Source: Trichobilharzia regenti
Lineage: Eukaryota; Platyhelminthes; Trematoda; Strigeidida; Schistosomatidae
Direction: 5' to 3'
Assembly: GCA_944472135.2 (NCBI GenBank)
Contig: OX235263.1
Location: forward strand, 35,455,379-35,519,378
DNA: 64,000 nucleotides
Position 1 is the stretch's first letter, and every line of letters begins with the position of its first letter. Positions 22,160 through 33,950 of the stretch are shown in pieces. The notes under the pieces are model-generated. The model was not told where the DNA came from. It made no database searches and saw only the letters and a program-made list of their open reading frames with translations. The position numbers were made by a program, and so were the translations under genes.

Positions 22160-23797
22160 CTGGAAAGTTGAACCACATTAAATCAAGTCATGAAAAAATA
22201 ACGATTGTAAGTGTATATTCCTATGGGTCTCGTAATTTCAATTGTTTCATTAACAAGGCTCGTCTTCATCTGCTGTCTTTCTATGCACTATGTGATTAAA
22301 AATTGACGAACGTCTGACAATGAGGTTGGCTATCATTATATCAACGTCCCTAAAGCAAAAATAATACTGCTATGTGTCTTCTTCATAAGAATTGATACAA
22401 GTAAAATTTACGATAAAACTGCGATGAAAAGTAACAGAAGTGGACAAACACTTATCAGTTTTGATTGAGTTGCTTTTACGCCTTGCAGGTTTAAAATGTA
22501 ACTAGAATTTAGTTCTGTGTTTGGATACATTCATGAAACATAATCGATTCTTTTCATTTACGTACTGACTAAATTCATCAATTATAAACAGGCACGACAC
22601 GTTCACGGTCTAGTTTCTGATAATCTTTTTAAAAAATGGACAGAAATTTTCCGAATTTGTTTTTAAAAAATTACATCCAAAAGAAAAATTGATGTTGATA
22701 AATACTTTTTAGCCACAGATAAATGGTTAATTCTTACCTACAGATAATACAGTTTATAAATTATGAAACTGCCTGCAATGTCAGCTCCTTTCACTCTCTC
22801 GTTGGAAGTGTTTAGCAGTCTTGTCCAACCCCTTGTAAGAAGGTCTGCTCTCTTTGTTTCGCCTCACCAAAGGAACAATCTACAGGTTAGATGATCAGAA
22901 GAATGCTGATGGTTTCAAAAACTGGATCATTACTTTAAAGTTTCAGAATACACCTATGAAACCAAAAGAGAATATAGACTTTCTGCACACAACTACCCTT
23001 CAATCCATTTGCCCTCTGTTGAGAATAAAAAAGTGTACAATAATACAAGTTGGTGCATCTTACTTGTCAATCTGAGTAACTGCTATTCCCTTTTCACAAT
23101 AAAAGTAGTCCTTTGTGGCCAGGTCATAGTGATTTAAACACCAGAGGGCTATTTCGACCGTTTGGAGACAAATTAATAATCAATATACTTTGATGCAACT
23201 CACCTCAAAGAGCTGAATCGTTTGAAACCGCGCGAAATCTGGTTAACCACTTTGAGAAATCGGATCAAAGTCATCCACTGTATATTGTACAGTTTGAAGT
23301 GTAGGAAAAGGGCATTATGCTTTCTTTTTTAAAACTGCTAACAACCTGGTCACAACACATAATCTACTTTGCATCATAAGCGACATCAAGCAAGTAAGGA
23401 TTTGGCAAAGAAACCTCTGTGGAATTTTACCCCAATGTTATGTGAAGCCACAGAATATAAAGGCGTCATCTAACTAAATGTAAGATAAATATTCACTTAC
23501 TAGGATACGATTACTATAATTAGTTCGTGTTTAAGCAAAGATGATCAGAAATGTTGATGACATTGCAGTTTTTCTTTACCTTTTCAATATCTATGGGCTC
23601 GAGAGAATTCTGGAGGTCAGTGAGTGACTTACTTGATAATTCATTCGGTACAAACCAATAAAATCAACTGACATGGGACTGACACTCTATGATATGTGTC
23701 ATTCAGAAGCACATATTCTCATACATCATCTTTTATAATTACACTCCTGAGGTTTTTATGTACGGAATTTATTGTGAATCTTTTAAAAGTGTTTCTT
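22160..23797. other. Mostly unassigned
   Basis: No clear gene. The string 'gtgatttaaacaccagagggct' at 23129-23150 recurs at 54199-54220, so at least that part belongs to a repeat. A 73-codon frame at 22854-23075 has no motif I know. Confidence 0.4.
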
Positions 23798-24018
23798 CTA
23801 AAGTTCAACTGGCCGCACTATCTTACTAAGCCTTTCAAATTTGGCGGAACAAGATGAAGAACTGTGTAAGATGGCATTAACACACACACACACTTCAGGA
23901 ACTGCTATACTAATAGATTCAATAGCTTCTTTTCTAATAGTCAATTCATTTTCAAAGTAAAGGCCACAGCTATATTGACACACAAGCAAAATATCACATG
24001 AGTTAAACACTTTGTAAA
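23798..24018 (-). CDS. Possible 3'-terminal exon, unrecognised
   Basis: A minus-strand frame of about 70 codons (FNSCDILLVCQYSCGLYF... to a stop at 23798) is preceded by 'tattttacaaag', which could be a splice acceptor. It is unusually free of stops for this AT-rich region and does not match any repeat here. I recognise no domain. An (AC)n run at 23878-23893 lies inside it and encodes a CVCV stretch. Chance is quite possible. Confidence 0.2.
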
Positions 24019-24645
24019 ATACAAATTTTGCTTTTTCATGTATGTTTCAATAAATGAGTTTATCTGAAGGAAACAACAATTAATTTGAAGAAATTGACTG
24101 CATAGATTAAATTCTAGATAATTATATATATTAATGATCCTGAACTATTCGAAGGGGGTATAATTAATCTTTTCCCCTTTCTTTTTTGTTTGATTACTTT
24201 CTCTTTGACATTAGCCAATTCGCAGCGAAATACTTTTCATATTTACTAATGATTCTTAGCCTAATTAAATTTGGCGCCTTATGCCTATCTGTTATAATTA
24301 AACAAGATTTTTATATTTTCTAAGGTTTTTAGCCTATCTGAAAGGCTAAAAGTTGGTTATTCTTAACAGATCTCTTAGTAGAACGAAGAATTTCAGTAGC
24401 AGTTATTTCAGCATTAACAATAACCATTGGAAAAGAAGTTACCATCAATGATTAGAATAAATGATGCTGAATTATGTTTATTTTCAAGTTTATTCAGAAA
24501 AAATGTAATTAAAAGTAATTTATGTAACTGTTAGCATATTTTTTTCCCTAAGTATTTACAAGCATGAGAAAAAAGTACACGAAAAATAGATGATAAGAGT
24601 AAAATACCAGAAAGATGTAGATTGTATAAACGTTTACTAACATTT
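24019..24645. other. No recognised feature
   Basis: AT-rich DNA; nothing identified. Confidence 0.45.
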
Positions 24646-24647
24646 AG

Positions 24648-24890
24648 TTGGTGGATGGTGACTAGCACTGGAATCAGCTAGGATGCGCATTTCGTCTTAT
24701 TTGGGACTCGTCAGGCAGTGGATGTACCTGCCTACCTGGATTCAGCTGCTAGTCACCATCCACCAACTAAATTAGAATTACATGCTAAGATATCGTCGAA
24801 GCATTTGCACGAGAAACCGACATGTCAATCTGAGACAGAGCACTTCGTTCCAATCAATCGACGGGAAAATCTAAAACAAATTCAATTCTA
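24648..24890 (-). mobile_element. Sm-alpha fold-back with intact hammerhead core
   Basis: On the minus strand the core is canonical: CTGACGA (24707-24714 region), stem II GTCCC/AAGAC, GAAA, and TGCGCATC as palindromic stem III plus cleavage C (24682-24690). The two ends, 24648-24680 and about 24735-24770, are inverted copies ('ggtggatggtgactagca') that can form a long, interrupted stem I, the extended native form. The conserved ~110-bp module follows at 24780-24890 in inverted orientation. Of the Sm-alpha copies here this has the best core. The tRNA head is missing. Confidence 0.8.
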
Positions 24891-25002
24891 TAGTTTACTA
24901 ACATTACTGATAACTGTTTTTTTCGAATGGATTTCATTCCTGTAAGTTTTCTGAGAAATAAAAATGTTAAGAGTTTTGGAGGTTTTATTTTATTCCTTCA
25001 AG

Positions 25003-25212
25003 GTCCCAGTGGAACATAGGGCTTCAAGCTAGAGGTTTGTAGTTTCGGTATCAGTGGAGTTTACTTTTACGGGATGGGGTTGTTAGCTTCATGCCCAATC
25101 TTCCCTCTTTAACAGGCTTAGCGAGGTAAGAGAGTGCGTCTGTGCCCAGGGATCGAACCGTGAACTCCATGCGTGGTTGGCGAAATTATAGCCGCTGTGC
25201 TACTAACGCACA
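25003..25212 (-). mobile_element. tRNA-SINE with RTE-like tail
   Basis: Minus strand: tRNA-like head with B-box-like GGTTCGATCCC (25150-25160), body 'taacctcg...taaagaggg', and 3' end 'gttccactgggaccttgaagg' (25003-25025), the same family as 15300-15537 and 54719-54951. The outer A-box side is degenerate. Confidence 0.75.
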
Positions 25213-25689
25213 AGAGTTTTGTCGAAGAGGTATGCAGTTTTGGCTATCCTTCCATACTTTGTATTTAGATGTGATGGAGAAGACCTGAAACTCAGGTGAT
25301 TGATATCCGTGTAGATGTGCTGTCTATGCTGGCTGCTTTATTTACGAATTTTTCATTACCTTCGTAGATAAAATATTCAGCACTGACTTCAATATGATTA
25401 ATTTTGGATAAAACACTATTGTTTGACAGTTTTTTTTGGTAACTGTTCTTTGCAGAAAGAGAAAGTTGACGTGTGTATTGAGGCTAAATTAGGAATTAAA
25501 ATGTTTCCACTAATTGTACATGCCACCTAAATATCAATAAATGACAACTGCGGATGAACATTTTATATAAGGATTATAGTTCACTGCACTTACTTAGTGG
25601 TGTTAACCAATAATAATGTCTTAATTACATTGCACAATAGATTGCTAAATTTCAGGGTAGTTACATTGGCTATCACTTACTGAACAACT

Positions 25690-26575
25690 TATGCATTTAG
25701 ATTATTATTATTATATCCTTTAATTCCTAGAGGAACATAGGCTTCAGCTGCGCGTCTCCGTTGCGTTCGGTTCTCTGCTATAGTTTTCATCTGGCTCCAA
25801 ATCTGCCCACATGTTTTCACCTCCTCTTCACATCACCTCCTTCAAGTCACCCTTGCACTAACGACCACATCGCCGCTTCCCTTTCGGGTTCCACTCGAGC
25901 AATGGCTTGTCTAGTGATATCACTTGATGGTTTGTTTTCTCAGAGTATGGCCAACCAATCCAACTCCATTTCTTCCTGCCTATTTGTTTCACAATCGGAT
26001 CCTGGTTGGTTCGTTCATTTCCAGAGATCCCTGTTGCTGATCTTTTCTGGCCGGCCATCTGATCTTGAGTAGCGTTGAGCGAAGACAACTGTTAATAAGG
26101 GCTGTAATTTGTTTGAGATGCTCATTATGCCGCGCCAGCCAAGTCTCTGATCCGTATAGTAGCACTGACTTGACATCGGAGTTGAAGATCCGGATCTTAT
26201 TTTCATTTTGATACTGAGTGATGTTGACCTCCACACAGACTTAAGAGTAATGAAAGCTTGTCTTGCTTTTCCGATTCTGGCTTTGATATCCTTATCAATG
26301 CCATCCGACTGTAGTTGAAACGATGCTTCCCAGGTAGGTGGGTAGGTAAAGGTTGTTTCTTTCAGGTTCCTCCCACTTATACTGATCGTTGTCTGTTGTT
26401 GTTGCTGTTGGTGTTAGCCAAGAATCTTCATCACCTCTGTTTTATCTATGTTCACTTGAAGTCCTATCTTTGATGCTTCTTCTGCCAGCTTGTAGCTTTT
26501 CACTTGGATATCTTCCAGTTTGTGGGAAATCAGACATATATCATCGGCGAAGTCCAGATGTCTGATCACATACTA
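25690..26575 (-). mobile_element. RTE 3' third with FADD motif
   Basis: A minus-strand RTE copy from the RT palm (DFADDICL at about 26530-26560, catalytic Asp pair intact) through the thumb and C-terminal SVLLYGSETW segment to the 3' end with (TAA)n at 25693-25705. It matches the 60.7 kb copy closely. At 26552 it is cut just upstream of FADD. Frameshifts occur after the palm. It is 5'-truncated, with no endonuclease domain. Confidence 0.85.
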
Positions 26576-26632
26576 TTATTTGTAACATTTAATTATTTTA
26601 TTCCTAAATCGGTTTTTAATAAAAGATAAATA

Positions 26633-26857
26633 GAAAATTCCATATTAGTTTGTTTATTAGATGTATCACACAGTGAAACAGTATTATTTACTGGATGACG
26701 TTTCGAACAAAATTTATTGTTCATAATCATATCAACTTTGATCACACGACTTTGATATGATTATGAACAATAATGAATTGTGTTCGAAACGTCATCCAGT
26801 AAATAATACTGTTTCACTGTGTGATACATCTAATAAACAAACTAATATGGAATTTTC
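26633..26857. mobile_element. Near-perfect PLE terminal-repeat hairpin
   Basis: Two arms, 26633-26735 and 26752-26857, are almost perfect inverted copies separated by 16 bases. Each arm carries the TTCGAAACGTCATCC block seen at the ends of the PLE remnants at 14.8-15.9, 53.4 and 57.6 kb. No coding sequence is between them. It looks like two PLE terminal repeats fused head to head after loss of the body. The next bases (26858-26913) match the 3' terminal motif of the second SINE family. Confidence 0.75.
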
Positions 26858-27170
26858 AAGTATTGGTTTTTTAGGGATTTTGTTTGATTGCATGATTAAA
26901 TCCTCCATGTAATATGGAATTACCTACTACCACACTGCCCAAGTTTTACACATATATAAATAGCAAATGGTGCACTGCTATATTTCTCTGCCTTTTTAAT
27001 AATATTTATTCACTAAGAGGAAATTTTGTCTAGAAGTGTTAAAAGGGCAGTTTTTCAGAATTCACAATAAAAAAGATCTGGAAAAACAGTATGAAGTAGT
27101 GATGCGCTACGCATCATCATCGAAGAGAATGTTGGGAGAATTTTCCCAACGATTTCATCAAAGACAATTG

Positions 27171-27214
27171 TAGCGAAGAAAATTCTCTTTTCAACGAAGT
27201 CATCATCTAGGCTG
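27171..27214 (-). ncRNA. Hammerhead-like ribozyme, PLE left repeat
   Basis: Inverted counterpart of 30261-30304, read on the minus strand. Stem I CAGC pairs with GCTA (one mismatch), the core is CTAGATGA, a GACTTCGTT segment fills stem II, then GAAA, stem III AAGAGAA/TTTTCTT and cleavage C. Stem I is slightly weaker than in the right repeat, while stem II is a little better. Confidence 0.4.
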
Positions 27215-27689
27215 TACATTCGTGTATTTATATCAAATGGATAGGAAAGTTCCAGAATAATGTCCGGTCAAGGGTCAAATTAATAAAAGCTAATAAAATT
27301 AAAATCAGGAATTAGAATGCCATAATAAACAGGGGGATGGATGAAACAAACAAAGTAGCATCATGATAGCTAAGAAGATTGACATTGTGCAATTAGGAGT
27401 TAGAAATGTAGAAATAACAAAATAGACAGGATGTCTGGATAAGAACTAATGTGATGAATAATTGAGGAACCTGATGAATAATTGTTTATGCAATCAGGGA
27501 TTAAATATGTAGAAATAGTAAAATGACAAAATAAATATGAAGTTCGGGTATGAAAATATGGTAGTGTAAACAGGGATTAAGAAAAACTTAAAATAACATG
27601 AATAATCAGGAAGTTTAGGTAAGAAAGGCGATGGGATGGTCATTACTAAAAAATTACCTGTTTATGATGGCCATGGCAGGGACAGGGGT

Positions 27690-29840
27690 TGGACGTATTT
27701 GTTTTGGATACAAAGAGTAGGTTTGAGCTTTTTTATAGCTAGCGCTTCGGCTATGCCCAGATGTCTTGATTTCACTCCCTTTGAAAGTTTTGATTGAATC
27801 TTGTATATTACTTTGAAGGATTATTGGAAAGGTGCTGAATGTCCTGAATTGACCAGATGTTCTGGTCTCCTTTTAATAACCAGCCTGGATAGTGTTCACG
27901 ATCGCGTTTTTCAAGTCGGCGCATGGTACGGCCAACGTACTCAGCTCCACAAGAGCAAGAAAACCGGTAAATGCACGTTGAGGTGGCCCAATGTGACAGC
28001 TTGTCTTTCGCGTTCTGGTTGAACAGTTTTTATTGCAGGAAAAACGTCAGTTGTAGGCTCGCGGCGAATTATGTTTTCCTTAGCGATTTGGAGAGGCGTT
28101 TGCGAAGGATTTCTGCTTCAATATCACCTTTAAATTCTAGATTAAGCAGAAGAAGAAGGAACGGATTGGACTTGTTCGGAAGTCTTCTGACATTTGAGAT
28201 TCTCGTCTATGAATCTGGGCGGGAACCGTTTTTCATCAGGGTTTTTCGAAGATTACGCAGTTCTTTTTCAATCACTTCCTCGCTGCATATCTTCCTAATC
28301 CTCGAGGAAAGAGCGTATATCAGGTTCCTCTTTCTACTCAGGGGCACGAATTGTCCATTCCATGCAGGTTTCTTGTATATGGACCTTTCCAGAGAGTTGT
28401 CGGCGTTTCTTGTCAGGTAGACGTCGAGGAAGTGGAACATTCCGTCGGATTCAGTCTCAAGTGTAAAGTTGATGTTTGAGTGGGCATTACTGAAGATTTG
28501 AAGCTGGTTTTTTAAATCACAATTCTCATCACAAATAGTGAAGGTATCATCGATGTATCTCTTGTAGAGATGGAGGTCGTTGATAGTCGGTGATAAGGCG
28601 TTGTTCTCTAAGCTAGCCATAAAGCAGTCGGCTAGAAGGGTCCTAAGGGAGAACCCATTGCTACTCCGTCTACTTGCCTGTATATTCCCTTATTGAAACT
28701 AAAGTATACGTTGAAGGTGCATCGAAGTAACAGTTCTTTCAGGTAATGGATCGGTATACCGACATCGATGCTATTGGATTGAATGTAATGCCAGTGGAAC
28801 GTTGGTGAAGAGAGACACGACATCCAGGGAGACCATTTTCTTTTCTGCCGCATTGACATTCTTAATTGAATCAACAAAGTCGAATGTGTCACGGAGGTTG
28901 TGTCTTGACAGCTTCTCTTTCACCGGCCCGAGAATTTCCACCAGCCATTTTGCGATTGTATGATATGGGGAATCAATCATATCTAGTATTGGGCGGAGTG
29001 GGACGTCTTGTTTGTGCACTTTAGGTAAGCCGTACATGCGCGGTGTTGTAGAAGAAGATGGGCGCAGTTGTTCATATAGTTTTAAACTGATAATGGATTC
29101 GTCTTTCATTTTCTTCAATATCTTTGTTAGCTGGAGCTCCGTCTGTTCAGTGGGATCTTTCTGTGGAGACTGTTTCTGAAACTTTTTATCATCAGTTAGT
29201 ATGACCGAGAGTTTGCTTAGGTAGTCTGATTTGTTCATCAAGATGATTCCGGAGCCTTTATCTGGTCGTGTGATGATCAAGTTTTCATTATCCTTCAGTT
29301 CTTTCAGCTGCTTTCGATGTTCTTTGGAAAGTACGTTACGAAGGCTGGGTTTTTGTTGATGTAATCGATGCAGCAATTTAAAACGGTTGATTTGAAAAGT
29401 TCTGCATTCTCATATGAGGTTGGGACCAGATCTTTCGTCTGGTCGATTAAATTCTCAAATTGCACTTTCGTGTTCAGTTCATTCACTTTTGATGTTGCAT
29501 CACAAAACTTAGTTCCAAGTGCTAGAATTTGCATTTGAATTGGAGATAATGGAACATCAGAATAATTGTACACGTATTTTTCTGGACAAGTAGGAAAGAC
29601 AGTTTCTTTTGTAACGGACTTTAGGCTTTGGTTTAGTTTCATTATAACATCATCTGCTCTTTGCTTTGTAACTGTATTGGAGTAGTTTTCAAATGATGTT
29701 CTCTCGTCTTCAGATAATTCATAGAGAACGTGGAAGCTTTTTGAGATATTCTGCTCTAGTTCAGGTAGTCTTGATCGCACTGCATCGATGTGATTCAGAG
29801 TGTGTCGTTTCAGTGTACGTGAGTTGGGGGATATGTGATT
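27690..29840 (-). pseudogene. PLE polyprotein: RT plus GIY-YIG, frameshifted
   Basis: Order on the minus strand: an N-terminal helical region (29780-29350, ISKSFHVLYELSEDERTSF), ITRPDKGSGIILMNKSDY, YGLPKVHKQDVPLRPILDM, SPYHTIAKWLVEILGP, SLDVVSLFTNVPL (first catalytic Asp), VDGVAMGSPLGP, YKRYIDDTFTICDE (YIDD intact), FLDVYLTRN, a linker, then CSCGAEYVGRTMRRLEKRDREH (GIY-YIG, about 27875-27960). The order is that of a Penelope-like RT with C-terminal endonuclease. Frame changes near 29345, 28800, 28640 and 28200 disrupt it. All RT motifs are otherwise conserved. Confidence 0.9.
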
Positions 29841-30260
29841 TCGTCGCCTTTCTTACCTAAACTTCCTGATTATTCATGTTATTTTAAGTTTTTCTTAATC
29901 CCTGTTTACACTACCATATTTTCATACCCGAACTTCATATTTATTTTGTCATTTTACTATTTCTACATATTTAATCCCTGATTGCATAAACAATTATTCA
30001 TCAGGTTCCTCAATTATTCATCACATTAGTTCTTATCCAGACATCCTGTCTATTTTGTTATTTCTACATTTCTAACTCCTAATTGCACAATGTCAATCTT
30101 CTTAGCTATCATGATGCTACTTTGTTTGTTTCATCCATCCCCCTGTTTATTATGGCATTCTAATTCCTGATTTTAATTTTATTAGCTTTTATTAATTTGA
30201 CCCTTGACCGGACATTATTCTGGAACTTTCCCATCCATTTGATATAAATACACGAATGTA

Positions 30261-30304
30261 CAGCCTAGATGATAACTTCGTCGAAAAGAGAATTTTCTTC
30301 GCTG
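30261..30304 (+). ncRNA. Hammerhead-like ribozyme, PLE right repeat
   Basis: Stem I CAGC (30261-30264) with GCTG (30301-30304), perfect; core CTAGATGA (30265-30272), which is canonical CTGATGA with one inserted A; a short TAACTTCGTC segment in stem II; GAAA (30283-30286); stem III AAGAGAA (30286-30292) with TTTTCTT (30293-30299); C30300 as the expected cleavage base. The extra core base may inactivate it or may be a family variant, since both repeats share it. Confidence 0.45.
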
Positions 30305-30324
30305 CAATTGTCTTCTTAATAACT

Positions 30325-31475
30325 TCTATGACCCAATGTGTATATTCCGTGATTTCCTCAAATTTAAGAAAGCCTTCGATTGACAGTGTTGACCGCCAAG
30401 TAATTCGGAAACTACTTCAACACTATAAAGTGACCCGAATCTTCACTAATCTCATTCAACAGCTGGTGATATGATAGTGCTACGTGTCAGGTGATCCACA
30501 ACAGAAAATTTTGAGAAGCTTTTGAAGTGAAGAAAGGAGTAAGACAAAGCCGCCTGCTATCAATGACGATATTCCTAATTGTGTTGAACTGGATTACGCG
30601 TCAGACTGTACAAAGCGAGAAGATAGGGATACTCTGGACCACCGATAAGAAAACTCTAGAAGATCTGGATTCCGTGGTTGATTTTCGTCTACTGTTACAT
30701 ACATTCGAAGACTTACAAGCAGAAATCAACAAGTTGATATCAGAATCAGCGGAGACAGGACTTCAAGTGAACATTGAGGAAGTAGAGGTAATAGGTTTAT
30801 GTAACCAACAAGAAGTACTAATCACCATTAACGTGAGAAATCTGGATGAGGACACTTCTTTCACTTATTCGGCCAACATCACTTCAACTACATGAGTTAT
30901 CGGTAATGGTGTCAAAACTAGGATCAAAAAGGCAAGTCAGATCTGTATTAATTATAAAGCAGTAAAGAAATCTGCTGTATTCAGCATAAGATTTCAGATT
31001 CGGATTTTCAACACTATTTTAGTATCGGTGCTCCTTAATGGTTCACATACTTGGCGTGTGTATCATAGAAAACATTTTCAGCATTCTACTTCAGATTTCT
31101 ATCAAAAGCTACCTTCGCTGGCTCCATACTGAAGATCAAATGACTGGCCAGAAACTCTGTGAACCAACCAACCAACCAAGAGCCGACTGCTCAACAAGTA
31201 TGCCGAGGTAAGATGAGGTGGATCGGCCAAACGACTGTGAAAACACCTAGTGACATTGCGTGGTAGGCCCTCTAGCAGAAGTCAAATGGGAAATGACAAA
31301 CTTCAGCTTGGGGCTGACGGTGACATGTAGGAGACAGCGCGAGGATGAGATAAAGCCAATGGGTAGTTTTGGAGCAAGACAAAGATGACTTCAGAAAACC
31401 GGATGAATTGAATATATACTGCTGAAGTCTTAGGTTCCACTCGGAACCTAAAGGAATAAAAATAATACTTACATT
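30325..31475 (+). mobile_element. RTE copy, 3' half, decayed
   Basis: Plus strand: KFKKAFDSVDRQVIRKLLQHY (RT motif), NLIQQLV, VRQSRLLSMTIFLIVLNWI, DFRLLLHTFEDLQAEINKL (the FADD block has become VVDF), INVRNLDEDTSFTYSANI, and a C-terminus ending in 'ggttccactcggaacctaaagg' plus (TAA)n at 31455-31465. It starts immediately after the right repeat of the PLE. Frameshifts are present and the catalytic Asp pair is lost. Confidence 0.85.
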
Positions 31476-31899
31476 AAGTGATATGTCGGAGAGCAATAAC
31501 AAAAAATCCAAGTCAAATGAAACCTAAGTTAAAATTGAATTTGTTGAGGATTTCCACCAACTTTATGAGTATTACCAATTTATTCATTGTGTCATGAATT
31601 ATGTGAAAACATCATTTTATAATGGCACTTATAATTTTGTCAATTACATTTACAACCACATGTTAATAAAGTTGTTGTAGGATAGTAATACATATGCTTA
31701 TTATCACATAATAGAAGAGAGATGCGGATGGTGAAAGAGAAGATGGGTCAGTGCAAAGATTTACAACAGAAAGAGAAGCTGAGTTCAATGTACACTGCAC
31801 TGAATTGAATAAAGAAGTGAAGAAGAGTTCCAGGGAAGACAAAATATAATTCTACGACATACTGACAGACAACTGAAGCAGAACAGGCAGGACGCAGGT

Positions 31900-33180
31900 A
31901 AAAGAAACCTAAGGATATTATATCAAATAGATAGCGTTGACCCCAAGTAATCTGGAACCTAATTCAACACTACGGCGTGAAGCTCTCAAGTCTTTATCAA
32001 CATCATTCAACAACTGGTTGAATGACAGTGCCACATGTCAGGTGATCCACAATGGAAAACTCAGAAAAGGCCTGATTAGGTGAATACAGGAGTAAGACAA
32101 GGCTTCCTTTTATCACCAATGATGTTCTAAATTGTGTTGGACTAGATTATGCGTCAGACTGGGCGTTGGGAGTAAGGAGACAGGAATACGTTCGACGACC
32201 GATAAGAAGACCCCAGAAAATCTGGATTTCAAAGATGATTTATGTCTAATGTCACACAAACTCGAAGACTTGCAGGCAGGCAGACGAAAACCAACAAACT
32301 GGCTGGAGAGGCTGACAGCGAAGACAGGACTCCAGGTGAACCAGCTCCAATCACCAACAACGGGAGAGATTTGACAGAGGTTACCTCCTTCACTTATCTG
32401 GGAAGCATCGTTTCGAAGCCATCCAGAATCGCAAAAGCAAGATACGCCTTCATCAATCTGAAACCAGTTTGGAAATCTTCTGAACTCCGCCTCAGCATAA
32501 GGAACAAGATTCGCATTTTCAGCACCAATGTGAAGTCGGTTATTTTTTTTTTGATTTACAGCTTGATGCCACACCATATTTTCGGTACAAGTATGGAATT
32601 TTCAGCATGGATATGGGTGGCCCAAATTTCGCTGGCCGACCATAGATATCAGGTGTGCGTCGGCAGGGGATCGAACCTCGGACCATGTGCATGGTCGGCG
32701 AGAATCCTAACCACTGTGCCACCGACGGGTCAGAAACGTGCACTGCAAGTCACGAAAAGGATTTCCAACAGGTCGCAGACTTTCATCAACGGCTCCCACC
32801 TTCTCTGGTTGCATAATAAATATCAAATGGCCAGCTGGCCAGAAAGAATTAGCAACAAGAAACTCTGGCTGGGAACAAACCAACTAAGTGTCAATTGCTG
32901 AACAAATATTTAGGAGAAGATGGAGATGGCTCAGGCATAGATTGAGGTGGCCGTCGAATGACACTGCATGCAATGCAAGCCATCGCACGAGTGATATCCG
33001 ACGGAGGGATCGTTGATGTGAGAATGACATGGAGGAGATGGTGTGCCGTGGAAGAGATGAGAGATTATGGACAATCGTGAACGTAAATGAAGAGGACAGC
33101 AGAGAATAAAAGAAAGTGGAGATGTGTTGTTGAAGCCCTATGTTCCACTCTTAACCCAAGGGAATATTAACAATAATAAT
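31900..33180 (+). mobile_element. RTE copy, 3' half, with nested SINE
   Basis: A plus-strand sister of 30325-31475. 'atagcgttgaccccaagtaatctggaacctaattcaac' is the same RT block. LDFKDDLCLM stands in the FADD position (A changed to K). The region NVKSV continues across a SINE at 32541-32731 as QKRALQVTKRISN, and the 3' end has 'gttccactcttaacccaagggaat' and a TAA tail. It has several frameshifts. Confidence 0.85.
32541..32731 (-). mobile_element. tRNA-SINE with A-rich tail, nested in RTE
   Basis: Minus strand: the tRNA-like head (B-box-like GGTTCGATCCC, 32668-32678; A-box side 32700-32725) is the same as in the RTE-tailed SINE. The body is different: 'ccatacttgtaccgaaaatatggtgtggcatcaagctgtaa', ending in an A tract (32541-32552). 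It interrupts the RTE between the 'gtgaagtcggtt' and 'gtcagaaac' blocks, which are only about 12 bp apart at 51.4 kb. Confidence 0.8.
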
Positions 33181-33370
33181 CACATTATGAATATATAAAT
33201 TTTCCCCACATCTCTTAGTCGTTACAAAAATATTGTGTGCTTTTTGATCACTAATGACCAACAGTAAACCAAAATAAAAATGTGTAAAAGCAGTTCATTC
33301 TTTCTAAATGTTTAATACTGACAAATGACTATTTGTTGAGTGCAAAAACATAGATATGCGCTGTCAATTT

Positions 33371-33950
33371 TGAAACGAATTGTCTTTTTTTCAATAGGCT
33401 ACTAAAGACGACCCTTTAAATTACCAACAGTTTTAGATAAATAATAATAATTAAAACAAATAACTATTGATTTCAGAAAACATGATATTCCCTTTTTTTG
33501 TCAGTTGCTTCTATTTCTAAAATACTTTTATAAAATAACAAAATGATATCTTTAACCTTCGGTTATGTTAGTCGGCATACTCGGTATTTATTTTCACTGT
33601 TGATTTCCGTTCCCACTGTCGGTAACTATCAAAGTGAAAAAGCAAAATCTTATTTGTCAATGAAACGAATTGTCTTTTTTTCAATAGGCTACTAAAGACG
33701 ACCCTTTAAATTACCAACAGTTTTAGATAAATAATAATAATTAAAACAAATAACTATTGATTTCAGAAAACATGATATTCCCTTTTTTTGTCAGTTGCTT
33801 CTATTTCTAAAATACTTTTATAAAATAACAAAATGATATCTTTAACCTTCGGTTATGTTAGTCGGCATACTCGGTATTTATTTTCACTGTTGATTTCCGT
33901 TCCCACTGTCGGTAACTATCAAAGTGAAAAAGCAAAATCTTATTTGTCAA
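33371..33950. repeat. Perfect 290-bp tandem duplication
   Basis: Bases 33371-33660 recur as 33661-33950 with no difference that I can find. The sequence is AT-rich, non-coding and not related to other repeats here. Perfect identity means a very recent duplication or an assembly artefact. Confidence 0.9.

Larger units (their letters stand above)
27161..30314 (-). mobile_element. Best-preserved PLE, long inverted terminal repeats
   Basis: An element of about 3.15 kb. Terminal inverted repeats of about 470 bp lie at 27161-27632 and 29844-30314, with high identity by eye. Between them is a minus-strand PLE gene (27690-29840; separate entry) with RT and GIY-YIG domains. Each repeat has, near its outer end, a hammerhead-like fold (27171-27214 minus; 30261-30304 plus). 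I see no clear target-site duplication. Both arms have drifted little, so insertion is relatively recent, yet the gene is frameshifted. Confidence 0.9.

Noticed and set aside
25761..26072. 103-codon plus-strand frame
   Set aside because: It is the antisense of a minus-strand RTE C-terminal region.
27971..28420. 149-codon plus-strand frame
   Set aside because: Antisense of the PLE linker region; no domain.
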